A stretch of 64,000 nucleotides of DNA from NCBI GenBank assembly GCA_019694975.1, contig JAIBAY010000001.1, positions 750,732 through 814,731 of the forward strand, read 5' to 3'. The position numbers were made by a program, and so were the translations under genes. Positions 52,742-63,130 of the stretch are shown here, one piece after another. Within the stretch, counting starts at the first letter, position 1; each line of letters begins with the position of its first letter. The stretch comes from Chitinophagales bacterium (GTDB lineage Bacteria; Bacteroidota; Bacteroidia; Chitinophagales; UBA10324). The notes under the pieces were generated by a model. The model saw nothing but the letters and a program-made list of their open reading frames with translations, did not search any database and was not told the origin of the DNA.

Positions 52742-55135
52742 ATGGTTAAGAAGGCTGTAAACGGTGGAGTTGTGAAAGAGCAACCAGCAAAATTGAAGAA
52801 ATTACCTAAAGGCAGCGCCAAACCGGCGTCAAAAGCTGTTAAGCATACGAATGGCATCGGAACTGATGTAATAGTAAAGCAGGAGAAGAACGGTAAGAAT
52901 GCTGATGCCGACGGCAATAAGATCCTGAAAGTGATGCAAACCGTAAAGAAAGACGGCAAGCTGCATCTCCGCGACTCGCTGCATGAATACTTCGGTTTCG
53001 ACAATTTCAAAGGCGACCAGGAAAAAATTATTCAGAGTGTGATGAACGGTGAAGACACCTTCGTCATCATGCCTACCGGCGGCGGAAAATCGCTCTGCTA
53101 TCAGTTGCCGGCCATCCTGCTCAAAGGCACAGCCATTATTATATCGCCGCTGATTGCCCTCATGAAAAACCAGGTGGATCAAATACGCGGATACAGCAGC
53201 AATGATAATATCGCGCATTTTCTCAACTCATCCCTTACCAAAGCGCAGGCAAAAGATGTGAAGAAAGACCTCGTACGCGGCGTCACCAAAATGCTGTACG
53301 TAGCGCCGGAGACACTCACGAAGGAAGAGAATATTGATTTCCTGAGCGGGCTCGACATCTCCTTTGTGGCCGTGGATGAAGCACATTGCATCTCTGAATG
53401 GGGACATGATTTCCGGCCTGAATACCGTAAGATAAAAGGCATGATAGAAAATATGGGTAACCGTATACCCATCATGGCACTTACGGCCACCGCCACGCCA
53501 AAGGTGCAGTCTGATATCCTGAAAAACCTTGACATGAGCGAAAAGAACATCTTCATCAGCTCATTCAACAGGCCCAACCTCTATTATGAAGTACGGCCTA
53601 AAGGAAAGAAAGAAGCCACGCTGAAACAGATCGTGAAGTTTGTGAAGAGCATGTCGGGAAAATCGGGTATCATTTATGTGCTGAGCAGAAAGTCAACGGA
53701 AGAGATAGCGGAATTTTTAACGGTGAATGGTATCAGGGCCGCTGCCTATCATGCAGGCCTCGATGCGGCTACACGATCGGGCAGGCAGGACCAGTTCCTG
53801 ATGGAAGACATTGATGTAATCGTGGCCACGATTGCTTTTGGCATGGGCATCGATAAACCTGATGTGCGTTTCGTGATTCATTATAACATTCCGAAATCAC
53901 TCGAGAACTATTACCAGGAAACCGGCCGTGGCGGACGCGACGGGCTCGAAGGCAAGTGTATCGCTTTCTACAACTACAGCGACATCGTGAAGCTGGAGAA
54001 GTTCATGCGCGACAAATCGCAGAGCGAACGTGAGATGGGCGGGCACCTGCTGATGGAAACAGTCGCTTATGCCGAAACATCTGTATGCCGGCGCCGTTTC
54101 CTGCTGCATTACTTCGGTGAGAAATATGATAAAGACAACTGTGGCAAGTGCGACAACTGCCTGCATCCCAAGGAACAGATGGAAGGCAAAGATTACATCA
54201 AGTTGCTCGTGCAGGCTGTAGACGCCGTCCATGAAAGCTTTACCATCAACTACATCGTCGACATTCTCTGCGGCAACAAGCATAACCAGGTGACGATGTT
54301 CAAACATGATCAGCTGCCGGTTTTCGGCGCGGGCAAAGACCATGATGATCACTTCTGGAACTCTGTACTGCGGCAGGCTTTGCTGCATAACCTGATCACC
54401 AAAGACATTGAGAATTATGGTGTGATAAGGCTCAGTGAGAAAGGCCGTACGTTTTTACAGAAGCCGCATTCCATCATGATCTCCATCAATCATGATTTCG
54501 ATAACCTGGAAGATACGGAAGCGGAAGGCGGCACGAGTGCCTTAGACCCGACACTGCTGAACATGCTGAAAGACCTGCGCAAACGATATGCGAAAGAACG
54601 TAACCTTCCGCCGTTTGTCCTGTTCCAGGATCCCTCGCTTGAAGATATGGCTACGCAATATCCCACCACGCTGGATGAACTCTCGCGCATCATGGGAGTG
54701 AGCAAAGGTAAAGCCACCAAGTATGGCAAACCTTTCGTGGAGCTGATTGCCTCTTATGTGGAAGAAAATGATATTGAGAAACCTTCTGAAATGGTGGTGA
54801 AGTCGGTGGTGAACAAATCAGGCATTAAAGTCTATATCATCCAGAATATCGATAAGAAAATCCCGCTCGACACCATTGCACAGGGTAAGGGTATGAAGAT
54901 GGATCAGCTGCTGGAGGAAATGGAGTCCATCGTTTCATCCGGCACGCGCCTCAACCTCGACTATTACATCACCGATCTCATTGAAGAAGACCGGCAGGAA
55001 GAAGTGTACGATTACTTCCGCACTGCACATTCCGATTCGCTCGAGGATGCGCTGGAAGATCTCGGGAAAGACAATTATTCTTTGGAAGAGATACGATTGA
55101 TGCGCATCAAGTTTATGAGCGAGATGGCACATTGA
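52742..55135 (+). CDS. recQ: ATP-dependent DNA helicase RecQ
   Basis: The 797-residue protein has an N-terminal basic extension of ~75 residues and then the RecQ core. Key motifs are FRGDQ-like FKGDQEKII, GGGKSLCYQLPA for Walker A, VDEAHCISEWGHDFRPEY for motif II, and QETGRGGRDG for motif VI. Zinc Cys (CRRRFLLHYFG...CGKCDNC), a winged helix and an HRDC domain (LLNMLKDLRKRYAKERNLPPFVLFQD) follow. It unwinds recombination and replication intermediates. Confidence 0.95.
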   Translation: MVKKAVNGGVVKEQPAKLKKLPKGSAKPASKAVKHTNGIGTDVIVKQEKNGKNADADGNKILKVMQTVKKDGKLHLRDSLHEYFGFDNFKGDQEKIIQSVMNGEDTFVIMPTGGGKSLCYQLPAILLKGTAIIISPLIALMKNQVDQIRGYSSNDNIAHFLNSSLTKAQAKDVKKDLVRGVTKMLYVAPETLTKEENIDFLSGLDISFVAVDEAHCISEWGHDFRPEYRKIKGMIENMGNRIPIMALTATATPKVQSDILKNLDMSEKNIFISSFNRPNLYYEVRPKGKKEATLKQIVKFVKSMSGKSGIIYVLSRKSTEEIAEFLTVNGIRAAAYHAGLDAATRSGRQDQFLMEDIDVIVATIAFGMGIDKPDVRFVIHYNIPKSLENYYQETGRGGRDGLEGKCIAFYNYSDIVKLEKFMRDKSQSEREMGGHLLMETVAYAETSVCRRRFLLHYFGEKYDKDNCGKCDNCLHPKEQMEGKDYIKLLVQAVDAVHESFTINYIVDILCGNKHNQVTMFKHDQLPVFGAGKDHDDHFWNSVLRQALLHNLITKDIENYGVIRLSEKGRTFLQKPHSIMISINHDFDNLEDTEAEGGTSALDPTLLNMLKDLRKRYAKERNLPPFVLFQDPSLEDMATQYPTTLDELSRIMGVSKGKATKYGKPFVELIASYVEENDIEKPSEMVVKSVVNKSGIKVYIIQNIDKKIPLDTIAQGKGMKMDQLLEEMESIVSSGTRLNLDYYITDLIEEDRQEEVYDYFRTAHSDSLEDALEDLGKDNYSLEEIRLMRIKFMSEMAH

Positions 55136-55271
55136 AAAAATGGGAAATGGGTTACCGGTTTTCCCGGCAGGCACCTGTTCTCCACTGCCGCAGCGAAGTT
55201 CACTGTATGAAATTCTCCGGCTCTTATTAGCTTGCACAAGCTGTAACTTTAGGTCTTTGTGATGATGCCCT

Positions 55272-57515
55272 ATGCCTGTGCTCCGTAATATCTTCTTCTC
55301 CTTCCCGGTACAGCTGGTGCTGCTGCACCTGCGGAAGTTCCTTTTCATGCTGGTGCCATGGCTCATCCTTGTGCTTATGGTTACAGGAAATTTTTTATCA
55401 CGGCTCGGCTTTCATTATCTCTTCCTTGATCCCGAATACTTTGGCAAGGTCAGCTTCATCAGCTTCTTTTTTATCGGCATCGCTCTCGGCGGTTTCATCT
55501 TTGTCTGGAATATCACCAGCTACATCCTGAACAGTTTCCGGTTTCCGTTTCTTGCTACCTTTGAAAGGCCTTTTCTGCGATATACGCTGAACAATGCCAT
55601 CTTCCCGCTGATCTTCATCATTATCTACTTCTACTCGCTCATCCGTTTTCAGTATTATTCGGAACTCAAGTCATTTTTTGAAGTCATCACTTACCAGGTT
55701 GCACTGATCAGCGGCGTAACACTGATGATGATTATCTCCGTGCTTCAATCGCTGAATATTCATGTAGAGCGGTTCGTGCAACGGCGGGCACGCAGGCAGA
55801 AACACCAGCCAGAAGAACAAACTGCTCCGGTTGTGAGCCAGCGTTCATCAGCGCGCGCGCTCTTCTCTCCTGAGATAAGAGTTGACTATGTACTCATTCA
55901 TCCATTCAGGGTAAGGCCCGTACGCAGTGTTACCCACTATCAGCCTGACGACCTCATGAAAGTTTTCAGGCTGCACCATAAGAATGCCCTGTACATTGAA
56001 ATGACTGCGCTGTTCATCATTGTACTGCTTGGCTTCCTGAAAGAAATCCCTATCTTCCAGATACCTGCCGGCGCCAGCATTTTGCTTTTGCTCACCATTA
56101 TGCTCGCACCTATCGGCGCATTATCCTACTGGCTGCGTTCCTGGGCAGTGTCGGCATTTATAGCCTTACTGATCGTCGCCAACCTGCTGGTGAAATTTGA
56201 TTTCATCAGTCACCGCAACAAGGCCTTTGGCATGGATTACACTCACCCGGCAGCATATAACCTTTCCACGATTGAAGGTGCCGCATCTGCAGCTGTGGTG
56301 GAAAGAGATAAAGCCACCACCCTGCAGATGCTGGAAAACTGGAAGCATAAAGTGGCTCCATACTATCATCCTTTGCAGAAGCCTCCGCTGATACTGGTGA
56401 ATGCCAGCGGCGGCGGATTAAAGGCATCGTTGTGGGCATTCAGGCTGATGCAGGTGGCAGACAGTGTTACAGGGAATGCCTTTTTTGATCATTGCGTGTT
56501 GATCAGCGGCGCTTCCGGCGGCATGATGGGCATGGCTTACTACCGTGAATTGTACCGCTCAAAAAAACTCGGTGATGCAATCGATTTGCGGGAACCGCGA
56601 TTCATTGATAACATTTCCAAAGACATCCTGAATGCCATCTCTTTCACTTATGTAGTAAATGATGTATTGTTTCCATGGCAGCGCTTCACGGTAAACGGAT
56701 TCACTTATCGGAAAGACCGCGGCTATATTTTTGAGAGAAGGTTCAGCCAGAATACCGGCTTCGTGATGGACCGTTCTTTGGAAGATTACCGTCTGTATGA
56801 AGAGAACGCCACTATCCCCATCCTGCTGTTCTCACCCACCATCATCGACGACGGCCGCAGGCTGCTGATTTCTTCCACTCCGCTCTCTTACCTCACCGAA
56901 CCTCCACAGCGGAGAACATCTTCGAATGATATGAAGGTGGACGGCATCGAAATTCATTCCTTCTTTGGCAGGCAGCAGGGCGCCGGCCTGCCCTTTCTCA
57001 CGGCCGTGAGGATGAATTCAACCTTCCCGTACATCATGCCGAATGTTTACCTGCCTACTGTTCCCGCAGTACAGACGATGGATGCAGGCCTGCGCGACAA
57101 CTATGGTTTTGAAACTACCTACCGTTTTCTGTTTGAATGTAAAGACTGGATTAATAAAAACTGTTCGCGCGTAATTATCGTGCAGGCCCGCGGCGACTAT
57201 GAAAAAAATTATGAACCGGTGGTGGTGGAACATCCCTCACTCATGCAGAAAATGCTCGACCCGATCAGCAGCCTGTATGCCATCTGGAGCGATTACCAGG
57301 ATTATCACCAGGATGAATTGACCGGCATGGCCGACAGCTGGCTGAACGTTGACCTGAATCTGCTTTCCTTCGAATATGTTCCGGAACAGAAAGATGAAGT
57401 GGCATCGATGAGCTTACACCTCACCACGCGTGAGAAACAAAATGTACTGAGCACCCTGCAAAATGCAGAGAACAGTGCAAAGCTGAATAAGCTGGTGATC
57501 CTGCTGTCGCGATAA
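55272..57515 (+). CDS. Membrane-bound patatin-like phospholipase
   Basis: The 747-residue protein has four N-terminal transmembrane helices (~15-170) and a further hydrophobic group at ~250-310. A soluble patatin domain follows: NASGGGLKASLWA (oxyanion hole), LISGASGGMMG with the nucleophile Ser in G-A-S-G-G, and MDAGLRDNYGFE supplying the catalytic Asp. The domain probably hydrolyses lipid acyl esters at the membrane. It is a solitary gene; the next one starts 60 bases away. Confidence 0.82.
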   Translation: MPVLRNIFFSFPVQLVLLHLRKFLFMLVPWLILVLMVTGNFLSRLGFHYLFLDPEYFGKVSFISFFFIGIALGGFIFVWNITSYILNSFRFPFLATFERPFLRYTLNNAIFPLIFIIIYFYSLIRFQYYSELKSFFEVITYQVALISGVTLMMIISVLQSLNIHVERFVQRRARRQKHQPEEQTAPVVSQRSSARALFSPEIRVDYVLIHPFRVRPVRSVTHYQPDDLMKVFRLHHKNALYIEMTALFIIVLLGFLKEIPIFQIPAGASILLLLTIMLAPIGALSYWLRSWAVSAFIALLIVANLLVKFDFISHRNKAFGMDYTHPAAYNLSTIEGAASAAVVERDKATTLQMLENWKHKVAPYYHPLQKPPLILVNASGGGLKASLWAFRLMQVADSVTGNAFFDHCVLISGASGGMMGMAYYRELYRSKKLGDAIDLREPRFIDNISKDILNAISFTYVVNDVLFPWQRFTVNGFTYRKDRGYIFERRFSQNTGFVMDRSLEDYRLYEENATIPILLFSPTIIDDGRRLLISSTPLSYLTEPPQRRTSSNDMKVDGIEIHSFFGRQQGAGLPFLTAVRMNSTFPYIMPNVYLPTVPAVQTMDAGLRDNYGFETTYRFLFECKDWINKNCSRVIIVQARGDYEKNYEPVVVEHPSLMQKMLDPISSLYAIWSDYQDYHQDELTGMADSWLNVDLNLLSFEYVPEQKDEVASMSLHLTTREKQNVLSTLQNAENSAKLNKLVILLSR

Positions 57516-57575
57516 ATAAATAATGCCCTCACGGGAATCAGGTATTAAAGCTGCAACGAAATTTCATACCGTGCA

Positions 57576-58229
57576 ATGAAAATAAAACCCGGTGAATTAG
57601 CGGAAAACAATTATGTGCTGCTGGAGCAACTGGCACATCATGAACTCGTTCCGTTTATTCAGACTTACATCCGTAAACGTACGATGTACTCCGTAATTTA
57701 TTACCTGTGTAATCTGCTGCTGCTGGTACTTACCGGATATTTCATTCTTGACGGCTATAACCTGGCCGGTTACAATGTAGGTGACCGGCTGACTGATTTC
57801 TCTTATGGCATTGCCATTGCTTTTGCCTTAGTACCCCTGCACGAATACATTCATGTTTTGGCTTATAAATCGCAGGGAGCCGTCAATACTTCGTATGCAG
57901 CTAACCTGAAAAAATTTTACTTCATGGCCCTGGCCGATAAATTTGTCGCGGATAAAAAAGAATTTGAAGTGGTAGCACTTGCTCCATTTGTAGCCATCAC
58001 GGCTATGTTTAGCCTGTTGCTCTGCGTTGCAGGTGAACCCTGGACATTAATCATTACCGGAATTTTATTGGCACATACGGCCATGTGTTCCGGAGATTTT
58101 GGCCTCCTCAGCTACTTTGCATGCCACAGGGATAAACAGGTAGTCACCTTCGATGATGTTGCAGGGAAGACATCATATTTTTATGTAAGAAGCAATGAAA
58201 CAAAAAATGGAATGATCCATAACCATTGA
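57576..58229 (+). CDS. DUF3267-like integral membrane protein with HExxH motif
   Basis: The 217-residue protein has about five hydrophobic segments. LHEYIHVLAYKSQG near residue 90 contains the HExxH zinc motif seen in DUF3267, a family related to site-2-type membrane metalloproteases. A later acidic residue region (AMCSGDFGLLSYF) may give the third ligand. The likely role is intramembrane proteolysis or a degenerate relative; no substrate is known. It may share a message with the patatin gene. Confidence 0.75.
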   Translation: MKIKPGELAENNYVLLEQLAHHELVPFIQTYIRKRTMYSVIYYLCNLLLLVLTGYFILDGYNLAGYNVGDRLTDFSYGIAIAFALVPLHEYIHVLAYKSQGAVNTSYAANLKKFYFMALADKFVADKKEFEVVALAPFVAITAMFSLLLCVAGEPWTLIITGILLAHTAMCSGDFGLLSYFACHRDKQVVTFDDVAGKTSYFYVRSNETKNGMIHNH

Positions 58230-58577
58230 ATGCTGATCCGTTAACAATAGTGAACAGCATTATTTCAGCAGTAGATTCGTAACCTTTTTTGTTGCTGTGT
58301 TACATTGTCGTGATGCCCTGGTGATTGATATTTCACGCCATGATACAAATGCAAAACGTGATGCCGCTACCAATCAGTGCTGATTTCTTCCCTTCCGCTT
58401 TGTTTACCCGCTGCACAAGTCGCTTATTAATGGCGCAAAAGTCACAGCAGCAACTTACTTTCATTTTGCCTTGCGTTATAAGATTGCTGCAGGATAAATA
58501 CCTTTCTTCGCTTCCTTCATTTTTTGCTGAACAACACCTGACTTTTGCAGCAGCGATGCAGCGCCAGTAACCTTCGT
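58230..58577. other. Intergenic region without a supported gene
   Basis: About 350 bases contain only short frames with no recognisable product. No clear promoter word, repeat or hairpin was noted. Confidence 0.5.
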
Positions 58578-59579
58578 ATGAAAAACAAAATTTGCGTATT
58601 GCTTATGCTGCTGGCAGGACAGCTTTCCGGCCAAAATAAAAAACCGGAAGACTATGGCTTCCGGCATCTGCAGATGGTATTCAGGACCGATACTGTTGAC
58701 ATACTGATAAAATCAGAAAAGGGTGAAGAAAATGTAAGGAAACCGCTTTTTCTTTTCTGCCAGGGCAGTCTGCCGCAACCATTGATTAAGCTGAGTGCTC
58801 AGGGAGTATATGGCGTTTACCCATTCTACACAGACAGTTTAGTTGCAGAATATCACCTTGCCATTATCAGCAAACCTTACATTCCGCTTATTGCTGATGT
58901 CAGAACACTTAACAGTGATATGACTTATAGGGACTCGACTACCGGAAGATTTCCCGCAGCGTACAGCGACAGAAATCACCTCGATTATTATGTTGACAGA
59001 AATAGTGCTGTAATTGACTACCTGCTGAAACAGGATTTTATTGACCATAAAAAATTAGTTGTCGCAGGCCATTCGGAGGGAAGTACAATCGCTGCGAAAC
59101 TTGCATTGAAAAACAAAAAAGTGACACACCTGATTTACGCAAGCGGAAACCCGTTAGGCAGAATGCAGTCAATCATCAATCAAAGCCGGACCACTGAAAC
59201 GGACACTGACAGCACGCGCTATGCAGAAAGTAATTTTGCATACTGGCAACAGGTTGTGACGGATAAGGACAACTTAGATGCTACACATGGTGATACGTAT
59301 AAAGCAACCTATGACTTCTCTTATCCGCCCATTAACTATTTGATGCAACTGAAGATTCCCGTGCTGGTTTGTTACGGAACAAAAGATATTGCATTGCCTT
59401 TTAATGATTACTTACGGGTGGAAGCCATTCGACAAGGGAAAAATAATTTTACTTTCAAGGCATACATCGGCCTTGAACACAATTATTTCCCTTTGACGGA
59501 AACAGGACAAATCGATTATGACAGATTCAACTGGGATACCGTAGCGGATGACTGGCGGAAATGGGCAGCAATAAAGTGA
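58578..59579 (+). CDS. Exported alpha/beta hydrolase
   Basis: The start at MKNKICVLLMLLAGQLSGQNKK (58578) gives a signal peptide and 333 residues. The nucleophile elbow is AGHSEGSTIAAKLAL (Ser in G-H-S-E-G). VLVCYGTKDIALPFNDY supplies the acid and YIGLEHNYFP the His near the end. The full Ser-Asp-His triad is therefore present. A related set is annotated as acyl-CoA thioester hydrolase/BAAT-like. The substrate is unknown; the protein is probably periplasmic. Confidence 0.82.
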   Translation: MKNKICVLLMLLAGQLSGQNKKPEDYGFRHLQMVFRTDTVDILIKSEKGEENVRKPLFLFCQGSLPQPLIKLSAQGVYGVYPFYTDSLVAEYHLAIISKPYIPLIADVRTLNSDMTYRDSTTGRFPAAYSDRNHLDYYVDRNSAVIDYLLKQDFIDHKKLVVAGHSEGSTIAAKLALKNKKVTHLIYASGNPLGRMQSIINQSRTTETDTDSTRYAESNFAYWQQVVTDKDNLDATHGDTYKATYDFSYPPINYLMQLKIPVLVCYGTKDIALPFNDYLRVEAIRQGKNNFTFKAYIGLEHNYFPLTETGQIDYDRFNWDTVADDWRKWAAIK

Positions 59580-59650
59580 AATCCAGTAACCCCGGAAAAT
59601 AAACTACACTTATTATCCAGTTTGCATGGTGCCGTCGCAGCAGCGCTTGC

Positions 59651-60277
59651 TCATTGAATGACTAACTTCCTGGCCAAAGCGGCATTTTCCATTTCCATTA
59701 CCAGGTAATACATGCTGGCAGGTAATACGCCATTAAAATCTAACGCAAATTCATGTTTGCCAGTGGACACTAACAGGCCGGAAAACACCTGCACCCTTTT
59801 TCCCGATTGATCATATAAAGAAACTACTGCTCCGGCATTGATCTGCGACATGCAGGAAATGACCACCTTATCGTGCACCAGGTTTCCGCGGAGCTCAAAA
59901 CTAAATGGCAACTGTAATACAGGGGAAATACCGGCGGGGCCGGGCAACGTAAACTGTCCTGCCATCGAAGGCAGATCAGGTATACTGATATAATGATAGG
60001 TGCCTGCTTTGTTCACCACATAGCTGAAACTCGTATGGGCGCTGTCGAGCAATGCATTCCATTGCTGTGCACCATCCGGAATGCCATTCGCCGTAGTGGT
60101 ATGTATGCCGGATTCCCACTGCCAGGTGATGGTATCACCACTTGCAACCGTCATCGTGTCAGGCGAAAACTGGAAATCAGCGGCGGTAATGATATGTGTC
60201 GCAGCGGTGGCAATACCCTGCAGGCAAAATGACAAGGCAGTGAGGAAAATCAAATGGTAAATATTTTTCTTCATCAT
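59651..60277 (-). CDS. Cupredoxin-like exported protein with T9SS-type tail
   Basis: The 208-residue protein has a signal peptide, then a plastocyanin/azurin-like domain (HIITAADFQFSPDTMTVASGDTITWQWESGIHTTTANGI...GTYHYISIPDLPSMAGQFTL). In active members the last loop reads Y.C..H...M.G. Here it is Y.S..D...M.G, so the Cys and second His ligands are missing while the first His and Met remain. It ends with an apparent sorting domain (SMYYLVMEMENAALARKLVIQ). Binding of copper as a type-1 centre is unlikely. Confidence 0.75.
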   Translation of the reverse strand: MMKKNIYHLIFLTALSFCLQGIATAATHIITAADFQFSPDTMTVASGDTITWQWESGIHTTTANGIPDGAQQWNALLDSAHTSFSYVVNKAGTYHYISIPDLPSMAGQFTLPGPAGISPVLQLPFSFELRGNLVHDKVVISCMSQINAGAVVSLYDQSGKRVQVFSGLLVSTGKHEFALDFNGVLPASMYYLVMEMENAALARKLVIQ

Positions 60278-60383
60278 GCAGTTTTTATGGCAGTAGCGAA
60301 AACAACTTCAAAATTATGTTTTAATAAAGCAGTCAGTAAAAATCAATAAAAGATCACTTCACGCAAGCTGTTCTCCCGCAACA

Positions 60384-61571
60384 TCAGAAGAAAGCGGTTT
60401 TATAAGGATAACGCTCCATGTAAAGCTGCTTCACCAAATCATATATCTTAGTTCGAAGCGCATCAATGTTTTGCTTTTGTGCAGCCGAAATAAAAATCGC
60501 ATTGCCATTCGTTTGCTTCGACCAGCTTTGCTTTAAATTGCGAAGTAACTCTTCTTTCACTTCAGGTGGCAGTAATTCATCAAATTGCTTTTCCTCATAA
60601 ACATCCATTTTGTTAAACACCAGCAATGTGGCTTTCTCCAGCGCACCCAATTCCGCCAACGTTTCATTCACTACCCGAATCTGTTCTTCAAACTGCGGAT
60701 GCGAAATATCCACCACGTGTAACAGGATATCTGATTCGCGCACCTCATCCAATGTTGACTTAAAGCTTTCCACCAGGTGATGCGGCAGTTTCCTGATGAA
60801 GCCGACGGTATCACTTAACAGGAAAGGCATCCTGTCCATCACCACCTTACGCGTTGTGGTATCAAGTGTTGCAAAAAGTTTATTCTCTGCAAACACTTCC
60901 GATTTGCTGAGCACATTCATCAAGGTTGATTTACCCACATTGGTGTAACCCACGAGGGCCACGCGGATCAACTCACCGCGCGACTTCCGTTGCGTGCGGC
61001 TTTGCAGATCAATTTTCTCCAGTTCCTTTTTCAGCAAAGAGATTTCCTGTTTTACAATACGGCGGTCAGTTTCAATTTCTTTTTCACCCGGGCCGCGCAT
61101 ACCGATACCGCCACGTTGCCTTTCGAGGTGTGTCCACAATCCCTTCAACCTTGGCAATAAATATTGTAATTGTGCCAGCTCCACCTGCGCGCGGGCCTGC
61201 GCGGTGCGTGCCCTGCTGGCAAAAATGTCGAGTATCAGGTTGCTGCGGTCGAGTATTTTGATCTTCAGCTCCTTTTCAATATTAAAGATCTGCTTGCCGG
61301 TGAGGTCATCATCGAAGATGGCAAGATCCACCTGCTTTTCCGACACATATTGCCGGATCTCCTCCAGCTTGCCTTCGCCGATAAATGTACGCGGATGCGG
61401 TGCAGGTAATCTTTGCGTGAAGCGCTTTAATGTGATGGCTCCGGCGGTTTCTGCCAGGAAAGCCAGTTCATCGAGATACTCTGTGAGCTGTTCTTCCTTT
61501 TGTCCCTGGTAAAGAAGACCAATCAATACTGCCTTTTCCTGCTGATGCTCTGCTTTTTGAATTAACGACAT
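60384..61571 (-). CDS. hflX: GTPase HflX
   Basis: The start at MSLIQKAEHQQEKAVLIGLLYQGQ (61571) gives 395 residues. The N-terminal HflX domain has RTFIGEGKLEEI. The GTPase core has GYTNVGKSTLMN (G1), DTTTRKV (G2), DTVGFIRKLPHHLVESF (G3) and NKMDV (G4). HflX binds the 50S ribosomal subunit and splits stalled ribosomes. A longer frame from TTG 61610 is rejected in favour of the ATG. Confidence 0.93.
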   Translation of the reverse strand: MSLIQKAEHQQEKAVLIGLLYQGQKEEQLTEYLDELAFLAETAGAITLKRFTQRLPAPHPRTFIGEGKLEEIRQYVSEKQVDLAIFDDDLTGKQIFNIEKELKIKILDRSNLILDIFASRARTAQARAQVELAQLQYLLPRLKGLWTHLERQRGGIGMRGPGEKEIETDRRIVKQEISLLKKELEKIDLQSRTQRKSRGELIRVALVGYTNVGKSTLMNVLSKSEVFAENKLFATLDTTTRKVVMDRMPFLLSDTVGFIRKLPHHLVESFKSTLDEVRESDILLHVVDISHPQFEEQIRVVNETLAELGALEKATLLVFNKMDVYEEKQFDELLPPEVKEELLRNLKQSWSKQTNGNAIFISAAQKQNIDALRTKIYDLVKQLYMERYPYKTAFF

Positions 61572-62012
61572 GTAGGTGTTACCCGGATAGTTGGTAAATT
61601 GAGGTTGCAAGATAAAGGTTTATACACTTACGACTGATTACCGCGTGCAACTCTCTTTCAATGTCCACTGAGCATATTTCAAAATTCCCCTGACGGGAAT
61701 CAGCAACTGCTGCGGAGAGATCAGCTGAACGCAGCTTCTTGATGCATGATACCCGGGTTCATTAAAAATTGTTTTTATTCACCGGCACTTTATACAAGCA
61801 ATTGGTGGAGCTCTGTTGCGGCATGATATTTCTCTTTCACGTCTGTTTTAATTCCTGAAATCAACGCTTGATGCTAATTCCATTTAAACGTATATTGTAT
61901 GTGTTATACCCGGGATTTTCACCATTTGGATTTTGTGGAAATACCTCATTATGAAACGTGGTAGCACAGGGAAAGGCAAACAAAAAAATGCAAAGCATAT
62001 TTATTGACAGTG
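61572..62012. other. Intergenic region without a supported gene
   Basis: About 440 AT-rich bases separate hflX from the next rightward gene. No convincing frame, terminator or exact TAnnTTTG element was found. Confidence 0.45.
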
Positions 62013-62618
62013 ATGCAAAAGAAAATTCGCGGACACAAGAAAATACACCGACAAATTGAGTCCTGGCGCAATGCTTATCTGCATCCCGACCTCGATTTGT
62101 TAAACGAGTACAAGCGCTTGTATGTAAAAATTATGATTCATCCGTTTTGTGATATTTCTGTCACGAACAGTAAAATCCCGTCTCCTAAGGGAAAGACTAA
62201 AATCCTGATGCTCTCCGCATTACTTGACATCTATGACAGTTGGAAAAACAAACTTGATAAAACAGGGCAACCTTACTATCTAAAACTTTGGCTTTTTGAA
62301 CCAAGGTTTTCAAAGTCTCAGGTAGTCTGTGCCATGGGCGACCTGGTTGATTTTTATAACAACACATTCAGGAAATCAGCGAAAGCGGAACCACTGAACA
62401 CAACGCAGTATGGAAAGTTGCATGCTAGATTGAAAAATTATTATTGGGAATTGCATCTAGACGAAGACATATATGCAAAGGAAGAAAAAGGCGAACCGGG
62501 TTTGGATGAACCCTCCAACAATAGCGACATAGCAAAAAAATCAAATGAATCAACAGGTGATATGCTGGATTGTTTTGTAATTTTAAAAGGGAATGTTTGG
62601 TTAGGCAGCAGACAATAA
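62013..62618 (+). CDS. Unknown 201-residue protein
   Basis: The start is set at ATG 62013, three codons into a frame that otherwise opens with TTG. The family is not recognised. The protein is basic at the N-terminus (MQKKIRGHKKIHRQIESWR). It has aromatic-rich middle parts (PYYLKLWLFEPRF) and ends in a polar, acidic tail rich in Asn, Ser and Glu. No membrane segment is seen. It lies alone between hflX and the YciI-like gene. Confidence 0.55.
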   Translation: MQKKIRGHKKIHRQIESWRNAYLHPDLDLLNEYKRLYVKIMIHPFCDISVTNSKIPSPKGKTKILMLSALLDIYDSWKNKLDKTGQPYYLKLWLFEPRFSKSQVVCAMGDLVDFYNNTFRKSAKAEPLNTTQYGKLHARLKNYYWELHLDEDIYAKEEKGEPGLDEPSNNSDIAKKSNESTGDMLDCFVILKGNVWLGSRQ

Positions 62619-62831
62619 ATTGAAAGCGGACTTTGCTGTCATAAACCTTAGTGATGAAATAAAGCATTTAACACCCGTCCGAATCTGTTTTTTATTGGTG
62701 CTTAACAAGATTGTTGAGACGCAGTGATGCTTCATCAAAGGGTAACAACCTTCTATTTCAAAACCTATATTCATAAAACGGCATGCTGAACGCTCAAAAG
62801 ACAATGATAAAAAACTCAACCATTCAGCAAA

Positions 62832-63128
62832 ATGGACAAACAACATTTTTTCCTGAAACTTAATCCGCCGCGCACCACATTTATGATGGATATGACGGCC
62901 GATGAAAAAGCGATCATGCAAAAACACGTTGTCTATTGGAACGGACTGCTCAATGAAAATATTGCCATTGTATTTGGCCCTGTCATGGATCCGAATGGCG
63001 GGTATGGCGCAGGTGTGGTTTCGGTGGACAATGAACAGCACCTGCTGCAGATTATCGCAAACGACCCTGCCAATGGATTGAACCAATATGAATATTATCC
63101 AATGAGGGCTGTATACAAAAAAGCATAG
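62832..63128 (+). CDS. YciI-like protein
   Basis: The 98-residue protein begins KQHFFLKLNPPRTTFMMDMTADEKAIMQKHVVYWNGLL and has FGPVMDPNGGYGAGVVSVDNEQ, the pattern of YciI/DGPF-type ferredoxin-like folds. The conserved His-Asp pair is represented by the H of KHVVYW and the D of VMDP. Function is unclear in the family. It is followed after two bases by the KOW gene. Confidence 0.78.
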   Translation: MDKQHFFLKLNPPRTTFMMDMTADEKAIMQKHVVYWNGLLNENIAIVFGPVMDPNGGYGAGVVSVDNEQHLLQIIANDPANGLNQYEYYPMRAVYKKA

Positions 63129-63130
63129 CC

